From Bacteroidales bacterium (lineage in GTDB: Bacteria; Bacteroidota; Bacteroidia; Bacteroidales; WCHB1-69): DNA of 45,880 nucleotides. The translations under genes were made by a program, and so were the position numbers. The stretch is from NCBI GenBank assembly GCA_017394765.1, contig JAFPXF010000068.1, forward strand, positions 1 to 45,880, written 5' to 3'. The notes below the pieces were generated by a model. The model was not told the DNA's origin. It searched no databases and worked only from the letters and a program-made list of their open reading frames with translations. Below, in pieces: positions 22,709 to 30,418 of this stretch. How positions within the stretch are numbered: the stretch's first letter is position 1; the number at the start of each line of letters is the position of its first letter.

Positions 22709-23758
22709 ATGGATTCTGGAAATGCAAACCAATTTGAAGACCTCAGCAGCCTCATCTATATTATTCGGGGTGTGAGGGTAATGCTTGACGCAGATTTGGC
22801 GACGATATATGGATATACCACAAAAGCCTTCAACCAACAGGTAAAAAATAATATCGAAAAATTTGACGATGACTTTCGGTTCCAATTGACCAAAAATGAA
22901 TACGAAGAATTTTTGAGGTCAAAAAATTTGACCTCAAAACTCCTTTCAACAAGCGAAAAATCAACAATTTATGAAAAAACATCACCTTCGAGGTCAAAAA
23001 ACTTGACCTCAAACGCAGGGAAAAAGGGCGGCCGCCAACACCTTCCATACGTCTTTACAGAGCAAGGCATCTATATGCTTATGACTGTGTTGAAAGGCGG
23101 ATTGGCAACAGAACAAAGCAAAGCGCTGATTCGAACATTCAAGATGATGAAGGATTACATTATCGAAAACAGGTGCTTGATTGGGAATAATGAGTTGGTC
23201 CAGCTTTCCCTTCAAACCGCCCAAAACACGGCGGACATTGCTGAAATCAAGAACACGATGATTACTCAAACCGACTTGGCCAAAGTGATGCACGACTTCA
23301 CATACCCTATGATACGACGCGAATACTTAATCCTTAACGGCGAATCGGTGGATGCCAATATCGCCTATAGTACCATCTATAAATCAGCCAAGATCAGTGT
23401 TTTCGTTGTTGACAATTATATCGGTCTTAAAACGATGGTGTTGCTTAAAAACGTAGCGAGTGGTGTGTCTATCAATGTTTTTAGCGACAACATTGGGAAA
23501 GGGCTTCATCAGGCCGACTTTGATGATTTTCACAAACAATATCCGGACATTCAAATCGGTTTCCGCAAGACTTGTGGCATTTTTCATGATCGTTATATTA
23601 TTCTTGATTACAATACTGACAGCGAGCGGATATACCATTGTGGGGCGTCGTCGAAAGATGCCGGAAACAAAGTGACGACCATCACCGAGGTGTCCGACCG
23701 CTTGGTTTACCATCAGATAGTTGACGCTTTGTTGGATAATCCTATGCTGATATTGTAG
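22709..23758 (+). CDS. ORF6N domain protein with PLD-like C-terminal domain
   Basis: A 349-residue protein. The N-terminal ORF6N DNA-binding domain (IYIIRGVRVMLDADLATIYG ... LPYVFTEQGIYMLMTVL) is known from phage antirepressors and Bacteroidota genomes. A coiled-coil-like linker (about 165-195) follows. The C-terminal domain (about 200-345) resembles a single phospholipase-D-like unit (FHDRYIILDYNTDSERIYHC, then GASSKDAG), with the HxxY/K-type motif found in such fusions. Within the ORF6N part a stretch of about 25 residues is duplicated: RSKNLTS occurs twice and the DNA carries two hairpins. It is probably a regulator of phage or mobile-element origin. Confidence 0.8.
   Translation: MDSGNANQFEDLSSLIYIIRGVRVMLDADLATIYGYTTKAFNQQVKNNIEKFDDDFRFQLTKNEYEEFLRSKNLTSKLLSTSEKSTIYEKTSPSRSKNLTSNAGKKGGRQHLPYVFTEQGIYMLMTVLKGGLATEQSKALIRTFKMMKDYIIENRCLIGNNELVQLSLQTAQNTADIAEIKNTMITQTDLAKVMHDFTYPMIRREYLILNGESVDANIAYSTIYKSAKISVFVVDNYIGLKTMVLLKNVASGVSINVFSDNIGKGLHQADFDDFHKQYPDIQIGFRKTCGIFHDRYIILDYNTDSERIYHCGASSKDAGNKVTTITEVSDRLVYHQIVDALLDNPMLIL
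22911..23010 (+). repeat. Two hairpins inside the ORF6N coding sequence
   Basis: A perfect 13-bp inverted repeat (22911-22923 with 22927-22939, core GAGGTCAAA) and an 8-bp one (22990-22997 with 23003-23010, GAGGTCAA/TTGACCTC) lie 75 bp apart, in frame. The insert between them adds 25 codons not expected in this domain. Confidence 0.7.
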
Positions 23759-23771
23759 GATTTCAGAATAA

Positions 23772-23963
23772 TTGCGCTCGCGGGGTTCGTCCTCGGGTTC
23801 ACCAATTGGGCGTTGGACGTGCCGCCCAAATTCTTCCGGACCAAATCGCGGGTGCAACTCTTCGGCAACCGCGTGGGCAACGCCCGATAGGAGACGCGCC
23901 ATGGCACGTCTCTACACGCCGTCATCTTCTTCCTGCTGCCGTTCTTCGTAGCGGGGGTGGCGT
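23772..23963 (+). pseudogene. Decayed partial copy of the 22274-22594 membrane-protein gene
   Basis: About 190 bp closely match the 3' half of the gene at 22274-22594 (from 22407), starting at the shared TTGCGCTCGCGGGG. The copy has no start codon, carries substitutions and is interrupted after GCAACGCCCG by a palindromic element. It therefore cannot encode the full protein. Confidence 0.8.
23888..23915. repeat. REP-like palindrome inserted in the pseudogene
   Basis: GAGACGCGCCATGGCACGTC and the next two bases (23891-23912) form an almost perfect palindrome centred on GCCATGG. It sits exactly where the intact gene copy reads straight through, so the intact gene gives the pre-insertion sequence. 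Confidence 0.7.
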
Positions 23964-23984
23964 GCGCGGGAAAATCGCGAATGT

Positions 23985-24012
23985 GTAGAGACGCTCCACG
24001 ACGCGTCTCTAG
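23985..24012. repeat. Second REP-like palindrome
   Basis: TAGAGACG (23986-23993) and CGTCTCTA (24004-24011) flank a 10-bp centre. The arms match those of the palindrome at 23888-23915, so both belong to one repeat family. Confidence 0.7.
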
Positions 24013-24147
24013 ATACGTGACAAGGGTGATGCGCGTGGTGGGGAAATGGCGATGGCCTTCTCGAGTTTACCTTCTCCCAATGTCTTGCCCCAAAAAGCAA
24101 TCGGCAACCACTGGTTCGGGATTGACATCCTATTCCCTAAAATTTAC

Positions 24148-24155
24148 TATTTTTG
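24148..24155 (+). promoter_or_regulatory. Promoter -7 element of the DUF1015 gene
   Basis: TATTTTTG followed by CACCG, a perfect match, 46 bp upstream of the ATG. Confidence 0.65.
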
Positions 24156-24201
24156 CACCGCGAAAAATAAAAACAACAAATTAATTTAAAATATTAATAC
24201 T

Positions 24202-25467
24202 ATGTCCATTATCAAACCGTTCAGAGGATTCCGTCCTCCCCAATCCATCGTTGAAAAACTCGCTTCCCGCCCGTACGACGTACTGAACTCCGCCGAGGCG
24301 CGCAAGGAATGCGAAGGCAACCCCTACAGTCTGCTCCATGTGACCAAGGCCGAAATCGACCTGCCCGAAGGCACCGACGAGCACTCCTTGGAAGTCTATC
24401 TCCAAGTGGTGAAGAACTACAACAGCTTCAAGGACTACGGCTGGTTAGTGCAGGACAAGGAGGAGAAGCTCTACATCTACGCCCAGAGCATGAACCCCAC
24501 CGATCCCAACGCCCACTGGCAGTACGGCATCGTGGCCTGCGCCTATAGCGAGGATTATGTGAACAAGATCATCAAGAAACACGAGCTGACCCGCAAGGAC
24601 AAGGAAGAGGACCGCATGAAACACGTGCGCATCACCAACGCCAACGTGGAGCCGGTGTTCTTCGCCTACCCTGCCGTGGCCCGCATCGACGAGATTGTGG
24701 CATCCGTGACCAGCAAGGCCCCGGTTTACGACTTCATCGCCAAGGAAGACGGTTTCGGCCATCGCTTCTGGGTCATCGACGACCGCGCCCTCATCGACGA
24801 GCTGGTTGAGCTGTTCGCCACCAAGGTTCCCGCCATGTACATCGCCGACGGCCACCACCGCAGCGCCGCCGCCGCCCTCGTGGGACAGGAGAAGAAAGAG
24901 CACAACCCCAACCACACCGGCAAAGAGGAGTACAACTACTTCATGACGGTCATTTTCCCCGACAACCAGCTCAACATCATCGACTACAACCGCGTGGTGA
25001 AAGACCTCAACGGTCTCAGCAAGGAGCAGTTCCTCGCCGCCGTGGGTGAAGCCTACACCGTGGAAGACATGGGCACCGACATCTACAAACCTACCAAGCT
25101 GCACGAGTTCAGCATGTATCTTGACGGCCATTGGTACAAGATGAACGCCAAGCCCGGCACCTTCGACGACAATGATCCTATCGGCGTGCTGGATGTGACC
25201 ATCCTCAGCAACTTGGTGCTCGACAAAGTACTGGGCATCAAGGACCTTCGCACCGACAAGCGCATCGACTTCGTAGGTGGTATCCGCGGTCTCGGCGAAC
25301 TGAAACGCCGCGTGGACAACGGCGAGATGAAAGTCGCCTTCGCCCTCTATCCGGTCTCCATGCAGCAGATCATCGACATTGCCGACACGGGCAACATCAT
25401 GCCGCCGAAGACCACCTGGTTCGAGCCGAAACTCCGCTCCGGCCTTGTCATCCACGAATTGGTATAA
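24202..25467 (+). CDS. DUF1015 family protein
   Basis: A 421-residue soluble protein of the DUF1015 family. The family signature YIADGHHRSAAAALV (about 213-227) is intact, as are the N-terminal IIKPFRGFRPP and the segment RPYDVLNSAEAR. The biochemical role is unknown; in other Bacteroidota it is often found beside serine biosynthesis genes (serA, serC), which are not next to it here. GC content and codon use return to the housekeeping type from this gene on. The glycosyltransferase-like gene follows after 15 bp. Confidence 0.9.
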   Translation: MSIIKPFRGFRPPQSIVEKLASRPYDVLNSAEARKECEGNPYSLLHVTKAEIDLPEGTDEHSLEVYLQVVKNYNSFKDYGWLVQDKEEKLYIYAQSMNPTDPNAHWQYGIVACAYSEDYVNKIIKKHELTRKDKEEDRMKHVRITNANVEPVFFAYPAVARIDEIVASVTSKAPVYDFIAKEDGFGHRFWVIDDRALIDELVELFATKVPAMYIADGHHRSAAAALVGQEKKEHNPNHTGKEEYNYFMTVIFPDNQLNIIDYNRVVKDLNGLSKEQFLAAVGEAYTVEDMGTDIYKPTKLHEFSMYLDGHWYKMNAKPGTFDDNDPIGVLDVTILSNLVLDKVLGIKDLRTDKRIDFVGGIRGLGELKRRVDNGEMKVAFALYPVSMQQIIDIADTGNIMPPKTTWFEPKLRSGLVIHELV

Positions 25468-25482
25468 CCAACTCTTTTTACG

Positions 25483-26415
25483 ATGTTCAAAGTTCCTATA
25501 TTGCTCGTTCTCTATAACCGGATAGAGGAGACGCACAATCTTTTCCAGATTCTTCAGACCATACAGCCCACACAGTTGTATGTGGCCGGCGACGGTTGCA
25601 AAGCAGGCAACACCCTTGACCGCACGCATGTCTATCAGACGCGCGCGGTCATTCAACCCGCCTGGCCGTGCCAAATGCACACTCTTTGGCAGGAAGAGCA
25701 CCTCGGCAAGTCCAAAATGATCCTCAAGGCCATGCAGTGGTTCTTCGAAAACGAGGAAGAAGGCATCATCCTCTTCGAGGACACGATACCCACATACGAT
25801 TTCTTTCCCTATTGCGAAGAACTCTTGCGGCAATATAGGAACGATGAACAGGTTTTCAGCATCGGCGGCACATACCTGCGGCATAGAAGCAGACAGAAAT
25901 ACAAGAAACGTCTCCGACGGGGCGGCAGCTCCTACTTCTTCTCCTCGTACGCCACCAGCTGGGGCTTCGCCACCTGGCGTAACCGCTGGCAGGATTTCAC
26001 CTACTCCATGGCTCAGTACGACAACGAGAAAATCGCCAACATTGTGGCCCGCTACATGAAAAAGCCGAGGCACCGCTCCTACTGGACAAACCGCTTCAAC
26101 ATCATCAAGAAGAGCAACGCTCCCTATTGGGACTACCAGATCAACCTGCACGTCTGGGCCCATGACGGGATCTGCATCCAGCCTTACCTCAACCTCGTCA
26201 CCAACGTGGGCTTCAAAGGGAACGACAAACGCCGGATCCGCCATCTGCGCAAGAATGCCTATCCCATCATGCCGCTCACCCATCCCAAAGAGAAAGAAAT
26301 CAACCACAAAGAGGACAGATTCATGTTCAGGCACATCTACAAAAGGGCCTATTTCTATCTTTTCAGGGATTGGTTGAAAGATATTTTCCCCAACAAAAAG
26401 GACGAAGAAAAATAG
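25483..26415 (+). CDS. Nucleotide-diphospho-sugar transferase-like protein (GT-A fold)
   Basis: A 310-residue protein with the start of a GT-A glycosyltransferase (VPILLVLYNRIEETHNLF) and an acidic motif in the expected place (GIILFEDTIPTYDFF, about 105-119), where related proteins have an EDD/EDC metal-binding motif. A conserved block SSYATSWGFATWRNRW follows. Related genes in Bacteroidota have been annotated as HlpA-like or as sugar transferases; the acceptor is unknown. The C-terminal third is rich in lysine and arginine. It probably acts at the cytosolic face of the membrane. Confidence 0.75.
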   Translation: MFKVPILLVLYNRIEETHNLFQILQTIQPTQLYVAGDGCKAGNTLDRTHVYQTRAVIQPAWPCQMHTLWQEEHLGKSKMILKAMQWFFENEEEGIILFEDTIPTYDFFPYCEELLRQYRNDEQVFSIGGTYLRHRSRQKYKKRLRRGGSSYFFSSYATSWGFATWRNRWQDFTYSMAQYDNEKIANIVARYMKKPRHRSYWTNRFNIIKKSNAPYWDYQINLHVWAHDGICIQPYLNLVTNVGFKGNDKRRIRHLRKNAYPIMPLTHPKEKEINHKEDRFMFRHIYKRAYFYLFRDWLKDIFPNKKDEEK

Positions 26416-26441
26416 CACTGTCTGAGATAGAAAAAAAAGTG

Positions 26442-26449
26442 TATTTTTG
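26442..26449 (+). promoter_or_regulatory. Promoter -7 element of the TPR-ribH-fmt operon
   Basis: GTGTATTTTTGCGCC, a perfect match, 28 bp upstream of the ATG at 26478. Confidence 0.7.
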
Positions 26450-26477
26450 CGCCCTCAAAAAAATAAAGTAAAGAATT

Positions 26478-27179
26478 ATGGCAAGCAACGAAAAATTAGG
26501 CAGCAAGAAAGTTGAAAACGAAGAAGTTAATGATAATTTCGTAACCAAAACCATCGCTTTCTTCAACAAATATCAAAACATCATCTACGGTGTCGTTATC
26601 GGAATTTTACTCGTAGTGTTGGCGCTCATTCTGTTCAACCGTTTCTATATCCAAAAGAAAAACGCCGAGGCTTCCGCCAACATCACCTATCCTGTCAGCA
26701 TGCTGATGGCCGGTGACAGCACCTCCCTCAACCTCGCCCTCGAAGGCGACGATGAGAACGACGGCTTCCTCGCCATCGCCGACAACTACAAGATCACCAA
26801 AACGGCCAACACCGCCCGCTACTATGCAGGTCTGTGTTACCTCAAACTGGGCCAGAAGGACGAAGCTCTCGACTGTCTCAAGAAATTCAAGAAAAGAGAA
26901 GATGTGCTTTGGTATGGTTGCCAAACCCTCATCGGCGATCTGTATGACGATCAGGGCAACGAGTCTGAAGCCATCAAATATTATCAAAAGGCCATCAAGG
27001 GCAACGATCCTCTCAACACGCCGATCGCGCTCTTCAAGTTAGGCCAGATGTACGAAAGACAAGAGAATTGGAAAGAGGCGTTGGCTGCATACCAGAAGAT
27101 TGAAGACAACTTCTTCGCAGAGTACAACAAGATGAGCATTGCCCAATACAAGGAGCGTGCCCAAGCAAAATGTAAATAA
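26478..27179 (+). CDS. Membrane-anchored tetratricopeptide-repeat protein (YfgM-like)
   Basis: A 233-residue protein with one N-terminal membrane helix (about 36-54, after a charged cytosolic head) and about four TPR units (ARYYAGLCYLKLGQKDEALD, LIGDLYDDQGNESEAIKYYQ, ALFKLGQMYERQENWKEALA). The layout is that of YfgM-type proteins, periplasmic adaptors working with secretion or folding factors. Its position directly before ribH, 5 bp apart, is common in Bacteroidota, though no functional link is known. Confidence 0.82.
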   Translation: MASNEKLGSKKVENEEVNDNFVTKTIAFFNKYQNIIYGVVIGILLVVLALILFNRFYIQKKNAEASANITYPVSMLMAGDSTSLNLALEGDDENDGFLAIADNYKITKTANTARYYAGLCYLKLGQKDEALDCLKKFKKREDVLWYGCQTLIGDLYDDQGNESEAIKYYQKAIKGNDPLNTPIALFKLGQMYERQENWKEALAAYQKIEDNFFAEYNKMSIAQYKERAQAKCK

Positions 27180-27184
27180 ACCCA

Positions 27185-27694
27185 ATGTCAGAAGAGAAAA
27201 AGAAGAACCTGTCTGAGTTCATACCTTTCAGACTCAATTCTCCTCAAGATATCAGAATCGGTATTGTGGTCAGCGAATGGAACGACCACATTACCGATTC
27301 TCTTTTTGAGGGTGCCCGCACCGCGTTGTTGGAGCAGGGTGTTCTACCCGAAAACATCGTGACGCACCATGTGCCGGGCAGTTATGAGTTACCCTCGGGT
27401 GCCGACATGCTGCTGCATTTCAAGCCGGATCTTGACGGCGTGATCTGCATCGGCTGCATCATCCAGGGTGAAACACGCCACTTCGACTTCATCGCGCAAG
27501 CCGTGGCCAACGGCATCATGCAGGTGGGACTCGCCCACGGCAAGCCAGCCATCTTCAGCGTACTGACCACCAACGACATGCGGCAAGCCGAAGAGCGCGC
27601 CGGCGGCAAACATGGCAACAAGGGCGTCGAGGGTGCCGTCAGCTGCCTCAAGATGATCGCCCTCCGCCAGTCTCTGTCCAATCCAAAAGCCTGA
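27185..27694 (+). CDS. ribH: 6,7-dimethyl-8-ribityllumazine synthase
   Basis: A 169-residue lumazine synthase. It condenses 5-amino-6-ribitylamino-uracil with 3,4-dihydroxy-2-butanone 4-phosphate in the penultimate step of riboflavin synthesis. Family motifs are clear: IGIVVSEWND (substrate binding), VPGSYELP, and GETRHFDF with the catalytic histidine. Length fits the family. It sits in the operon TPR protein-ribH-fmt. Confidence 0.95.
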   Translation: MSEEKKKNLSEFIPFRLNSPQDIRIGIVVSEWNDHITDSLFEGARTALLEQGVLPENIVTHHVPGSYELPSGADMLLHFKPDLDGVICIGCIIQGETRHFDFIAQAVANGIMQVGLAHGKPAIFSVLTTNDMRQAEERAGGKHGNKGVEGAVSCLKMIALRQSLSNPKA

Positions 27695-27698
27695 TGCT

Positions 27699-28682
27699 AT
27701 GAGAGTGGTCTTTATGGGCACCCCTGAGTTCGCCGTCGCCACCCTCGACCGCATCATCGCCGAGGGACACGACGTGGCCGCCGTGGTCACCACCCCCGAC
27801 AAGCCCGCCGGGCGCGGGCAACAGCTCAAATGCTCCGATGTCAAACAATATGCGCTGGAGCATCATCTGCCCGTTCTGCAACCCGCCCGGCTCCGCGACG
27901 AGGACTTTGTCGCCCGACTGCGCGATTTGCAGGCCGATGTGTTCGTGGTGGTCGCCTTCCGCATGCTGCCCACGGAGGTCTATACCCTTCCCCCGAAGGG
28001 GACTTTCAATGTCCATGCCTCGTTGCTGCCCCAGTACCGGGGCGCCGCCCCCATCCAATGGGCCATCATCAACGGGGAGAAAACGAGCGGCGTCACCACC
28101 TTCTTCCTCGACGAGCACACCGACACCGGCGCCATCATCCGCCAAGCCGAAGTGGAAATCACAACCGACGACACAGGCGGCACCCTGCACGACAAGCTCA
28201 TGGAGGCCGGGGCCGACATCGCCGTGCGTACACTGCGCGACATCGAAGCCGGCGACCTACACCCTGTGCCGCAGCCTTCCGCCACAGAACTCAAACCCGC
28301 GCCCAAGATTTTCAAGGATGACATGCTACTGCATTGGGACGACACCGCCGAAAATCTCTACAACAGGATTCGCGGGCTCTCCCCCTACCCCGGAGCCTAT
28401 ACCCGTCTGCACACCCTTGGCGACGCGGGCACCCCATCCGCCCATGAGAAGAACCCGGCCCGGGAAGTTATCCTGAAGGTTTTCAAAGCCTCCATCTGCG
28501 AAGCACAAAGTACTTCAAAGCCAGGCACAATGCGCGTGGAAAACTCAAAAAAGTTGATAGTTTCCACCAAAAACAGAGAAATTTCCCTTGAAATCGTACA
28601 AATCGAGGGCAAAAAACGCATGAATATCGAAGATTTTTTAGCAGGATTCAGAAAAAATAATTACACAAACACGCTTTCTTAG
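27699..28682 (+). CDS. fmt: Methionyl-tRNA formyltransferase
   Basis: A 327-residue enzyme that formylates initiator Met-tRNA using 10-formyl-tetrahydrofolate. The catalytic N-terminal domain shows VFMGTPEFAV, the folate loop TTPDKPAGRGQQL, and FNVHASLLPQYRGAAPIQWA with the catalytic Asn and His, then DTGAII. The C-terminal domain (from about 205) binds tRNA (LYNRIRGLSPYPGAYT). It begins four bases after ribH. Confidence 0.95.
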   Translation: MRVVFMGTPEFAVATLDRIIAEGHDVAAVVTTPDKPAGRGQQLKCSDVKQYALEHHLPVLQPARLRDEDFVARLRDLQADVFVVVAFRMLPTEVYTLPPKGTFNVHASLLPQYRGAAPIQWAIINGEKTSGVTTFFLDEHTDTGAIIRQAEVEITTDDTGGTLHDKLMEAGADIAVRTLRDIEAGDLHPVPQPSATELKPAPKIFKDDMLLHWDDTAENLYNRIRGLSPYPGAYTRLHTLGDAGTPSAHEKNPAREVILKVFKASICEAQSTSKPGTMRVENSKKLIVSTKNREISLEIVQIEGKKRMNIEDFLAGFRKNNYTNTLS

Positions 28683-28786
28683 TGTATTTTTTTTAAAAAT
28701 AAAAAATATCTATTCAACAAGCAGGTGTTTTTTTTCACATTGCAAAAAAAAAGGCTCCCAAAAACGGTTTTATTCACAAAATCCCT

Positions 28787-28794
28787 TACATTTG
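28787..28794 (+). promoter_or_regulatory. Promoter -7 element of the HU gene
   Basis: TACATTTG followed by CTGC, a perfect match, 43 bp upstream of the ATG. The region 28683-28786 is AT-rich with no gene. Confidence 0.6.
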
Positions 28795-28837
28795 CTGCTC
28801 ATTAATCTAACTTATAAACCTTTTAATTTTAACGAGT

Positions 28838-29110
28838 ATGAATAAAAGCGAATTAATCGATGCTATGGCTGAAAAAGCCGGTCTGACCAAAGTTCAAGCC
28901 AAGAGTGCTCTTGACGCTTTCATGTGCACCACAAGCGAAGTCCTCAAGAAGGGTGACAAGCTCTCCCTGGTGGGTTTCGGCACTTTCGAAGTGAAGAAAC
29001 GCGCTGCCAGAAAGGGTCTGAACCCCGCCACGAAGAAGGCCATCAAGATTCCCGCAAAGAACGTGGTCAAATTCAAAGTCGGTTCCAAATTAGGCAACCT
29101 CAAGAAATAA
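28838..29110 (+). CDS. DNA-binding protein HU
   Basis: A 90-residue histone-like HU/IHF family protein matching from end to end: MNKSELIDAMAEKAGLTKVQ, the GFGTFEVKKRAARKGLNP core with the DNA-intercalating arm (NPATKKAIKIPA), and the final helix. It bends and compacts DNA as a dimer. It is a single gene with its own promoter and terminator. Confidence 0.95.
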   Translation: MNKSELIDAMAEKAGLTKVQAKSALDAFMCTTSEVLKKGDKLSLVGFGTFEVKKRAARKGLNPATKKAIKIPAKNVVKFKVGSKLGNLKK

Positions 29111-29131
29111 TTTGAAGCGACAAACCATAGA

Positions 29132-29158
29132 GAAAGCCCTGAACAAGGGCTTTCTTGC
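29132..29158 (+). terminator. Intrinsic terminator after HU
   Basis: GAAAGCCCT (29132-29140), loop GAACA, AGGGCTTTC (29146-29154), then TTGCT. A nine-pair perfect stem with a weak T-run. Confidence 0.7.
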
Positions 29159-29171
29159 TATATAGAGATCC

Positions 29172-29894
29172 ATGAGACAGATAGAAGACCTGCGGCTACG
29201 AGACAAGCTGACCGCATATTTGGAACAATTTGTAACCGAGGAGCGCAAGACGCGCCTGTTGGAAGTCCTTGCCAACCGCACCCGTCACGTGACGGTGGTG
29301 CTGGAGGATCTCTACCAGACGCAAAACATCAGCGCGGTGATGCGCAGTTGCGAGTGTTACGGTGTGCAAGACGCCTACATCGTGGAGAACCGCAACACTT
29401 TCGAGATCCACAAGGACATCAGCATGGGGGCCGACAAGTGGCTCACTTTGCACCACTACCCGCACGCCAGGCACAACATGCGGCAATGTATCGATGACTT
29501 GCACGCGCAAGGCTATTATGTGGTGGCCACGCTGCCCGACGAGAAGCGGACCACCATCAACGACCTGCCCTTGGACCGGAAGACCGCCTTCCTCTTCGGC
29601 ACAGAGCTGACGGGGCTCTCGGATGAGGCTGTCCAGGGCGCGGACTGTGCCGCCCTCATCCCGATGTACGGCTTCACAGAAAGCTTCAACATCTCCAACT
29701 CCGCGGCCATCATCCTTTCCCACTTTACCGAACGGCTCCGCCACTCCGACATTGACTGGCGCCTGTCGCAAGAGGAGCGCGACGCCCTCTATTTCGAATG
29801 GCTCCAGAAAAGTCTCCGCGACCCCGACGGGATGATCGCGCACTTCATGAAGAGCGAGACCGGTTGTCAAGCCACTCAATCATCAAACTATTAA
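29172..29894 (+). CDS. SpoU-family RNA 2'-O-methyltransferase, TrmH-like
   Basis: A 240-residue SPOUT methyltransferase. The three SpoU motifs are visible: NISAVMRSCECYGV (motif 1, with the catalytic arginine), FLFGTELTGLSDEAV (motif 2) and MYGFTESFNISNSAAIIL (motif 3), which together form the trefoil-knot SAM site. N-terminal and C-terminal extensions match TrmH, which methylates G18 of tRNA; TrmH is the best guess over rRNA targets. Start at 29172 gives a usual length. Confidence 0.85.
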   Translation: MRQIEDLRLRDKLTAYLEQFVTEERKTRLLEVLANRTRHVTVVLEDLYQTQNISAVMRSCECYGVQDAYIVENRNTFEIHKDISMGADKWLTLHHYPHARHNMRQCIDDLHAQGYYVVATLPDEKRTTINDLPLDRKTAFLFGTELTGLSDEAVQGADCAALIPMYGFTESFNISNSAAIILSHFTERLRHSDIDWRLSQEERDALYFEWLQKSLRDPDGMIAHFMKSETGCQATQSSNY

Positions 29895-29988
29895 GTTATT
29901 AAGTGAAGATGTCAAGGGAATGGGGAAATTAAAAATGAATGGTTCCCACCCCAAAACACCAACTTTTACTTCCAATCACTATTTTTTG

Positions 29989-29996
29989 TACTTTTG
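29989..29996 (+). promoter_or_regulatory. Promoter -7 element of dsrC
   Basis: TACTTTTG followed by CAAAC, a perfect match, 20 bp upstream of the ATG. Confidence 0.6.
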
Positions 29997-30016
29997 CAAA
30001 CTTAAAAAACACATCT

Positions 30017-30334
30017 ATGGCAAGCATTAATTTCGAAGGAAAAACTTATGAATTGGACGGCGACGGCTTCATGCTCAAGCCCGAAGAATGGACCGAAGGC
30101 CTGGCCGCCGAGATCGCCAAGGTTGACGGCATCAACGAACTGACTGAAAACCACTGGAAAATCCTGCATTGCATTCGCGAGAATTACGAAGAGAAAGGCA
30201 TTGCGCCCATGGTGAGGGTCATCTGCAAGACTTCAGGACTGAAACTCAAGGAAATTTACGAGCTATTCCCGTTGGGTCCCGCTCGTGGCGCCTGCCGTGT
30301 GGCCGGTCTTCCCAAACCCGAAGGCTGCGTGTAG
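30017..30334 (+). CDS. dsrC: DsrC/TusE family sulfur-carrier protein with two redox cysteines
   Basis: A 105-residue protein of the DsrC/TusE/DsvC family. The C-terminal arm reads GPARGACRVAGLPKPEGCV: C93 and C104 are separated by ten residues, exactly as in true DsrC, which carries sulfur as a trisulfide between them. TusE proteins of tRNA thiolation have only the last cysteine. The rest matches the family (ELTENHWKILHCIRENY, RVICKTSGL). No dsrAB, aprBA or tusBCD gene is in the window. The next gene encodes a cytochrome b of the type that oxidises or reduces DsrC in DsrMK and Tmc complexes. An upstream extension of the frame is possible but would cross the promoter. Confidence 0.88.
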   Translation: MASINFEGKTYELDGDGFMLKPEEWTEGLAAEIAKVDGINELTENHWKILHCIRENYEEKGIAPMVRVICKTSGLKLKEIYELFPLGPARGACRVAGLPKPEGCV

Positions 30335-30339
30335 TGGCC

Positions 30340-30418
30340 TTTAACGGTTAGCTATTAGCCATTAGCAATTGGCCTTTAGCTAACCGCCAACAGCTAATAA
30401 CTCTAAACTTTATTCATT
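30340..30418. repeat. Tandem TTAGC-type repeat with inverted ends
   Basis: The gap between dsrC and the cytochrome gene holds several copies of a TTAGC/ATTAGCCATTAGC motif. GGTTAGCT near 30346 and AGCTAACC near 30378 can pair into a hairpin. It may act as a weak terminator or mRNA-processing site. Confidence 0.5.

Noticed and set aside
24445..26418. A 657-codon open frame on the minus strand
   Set aside because: It lies opposite the DUF1015 and glycosyltransferase genes, both with clear family motifs; the translation has no recognisable domain and reflects high GC codon use of the opposite strand.
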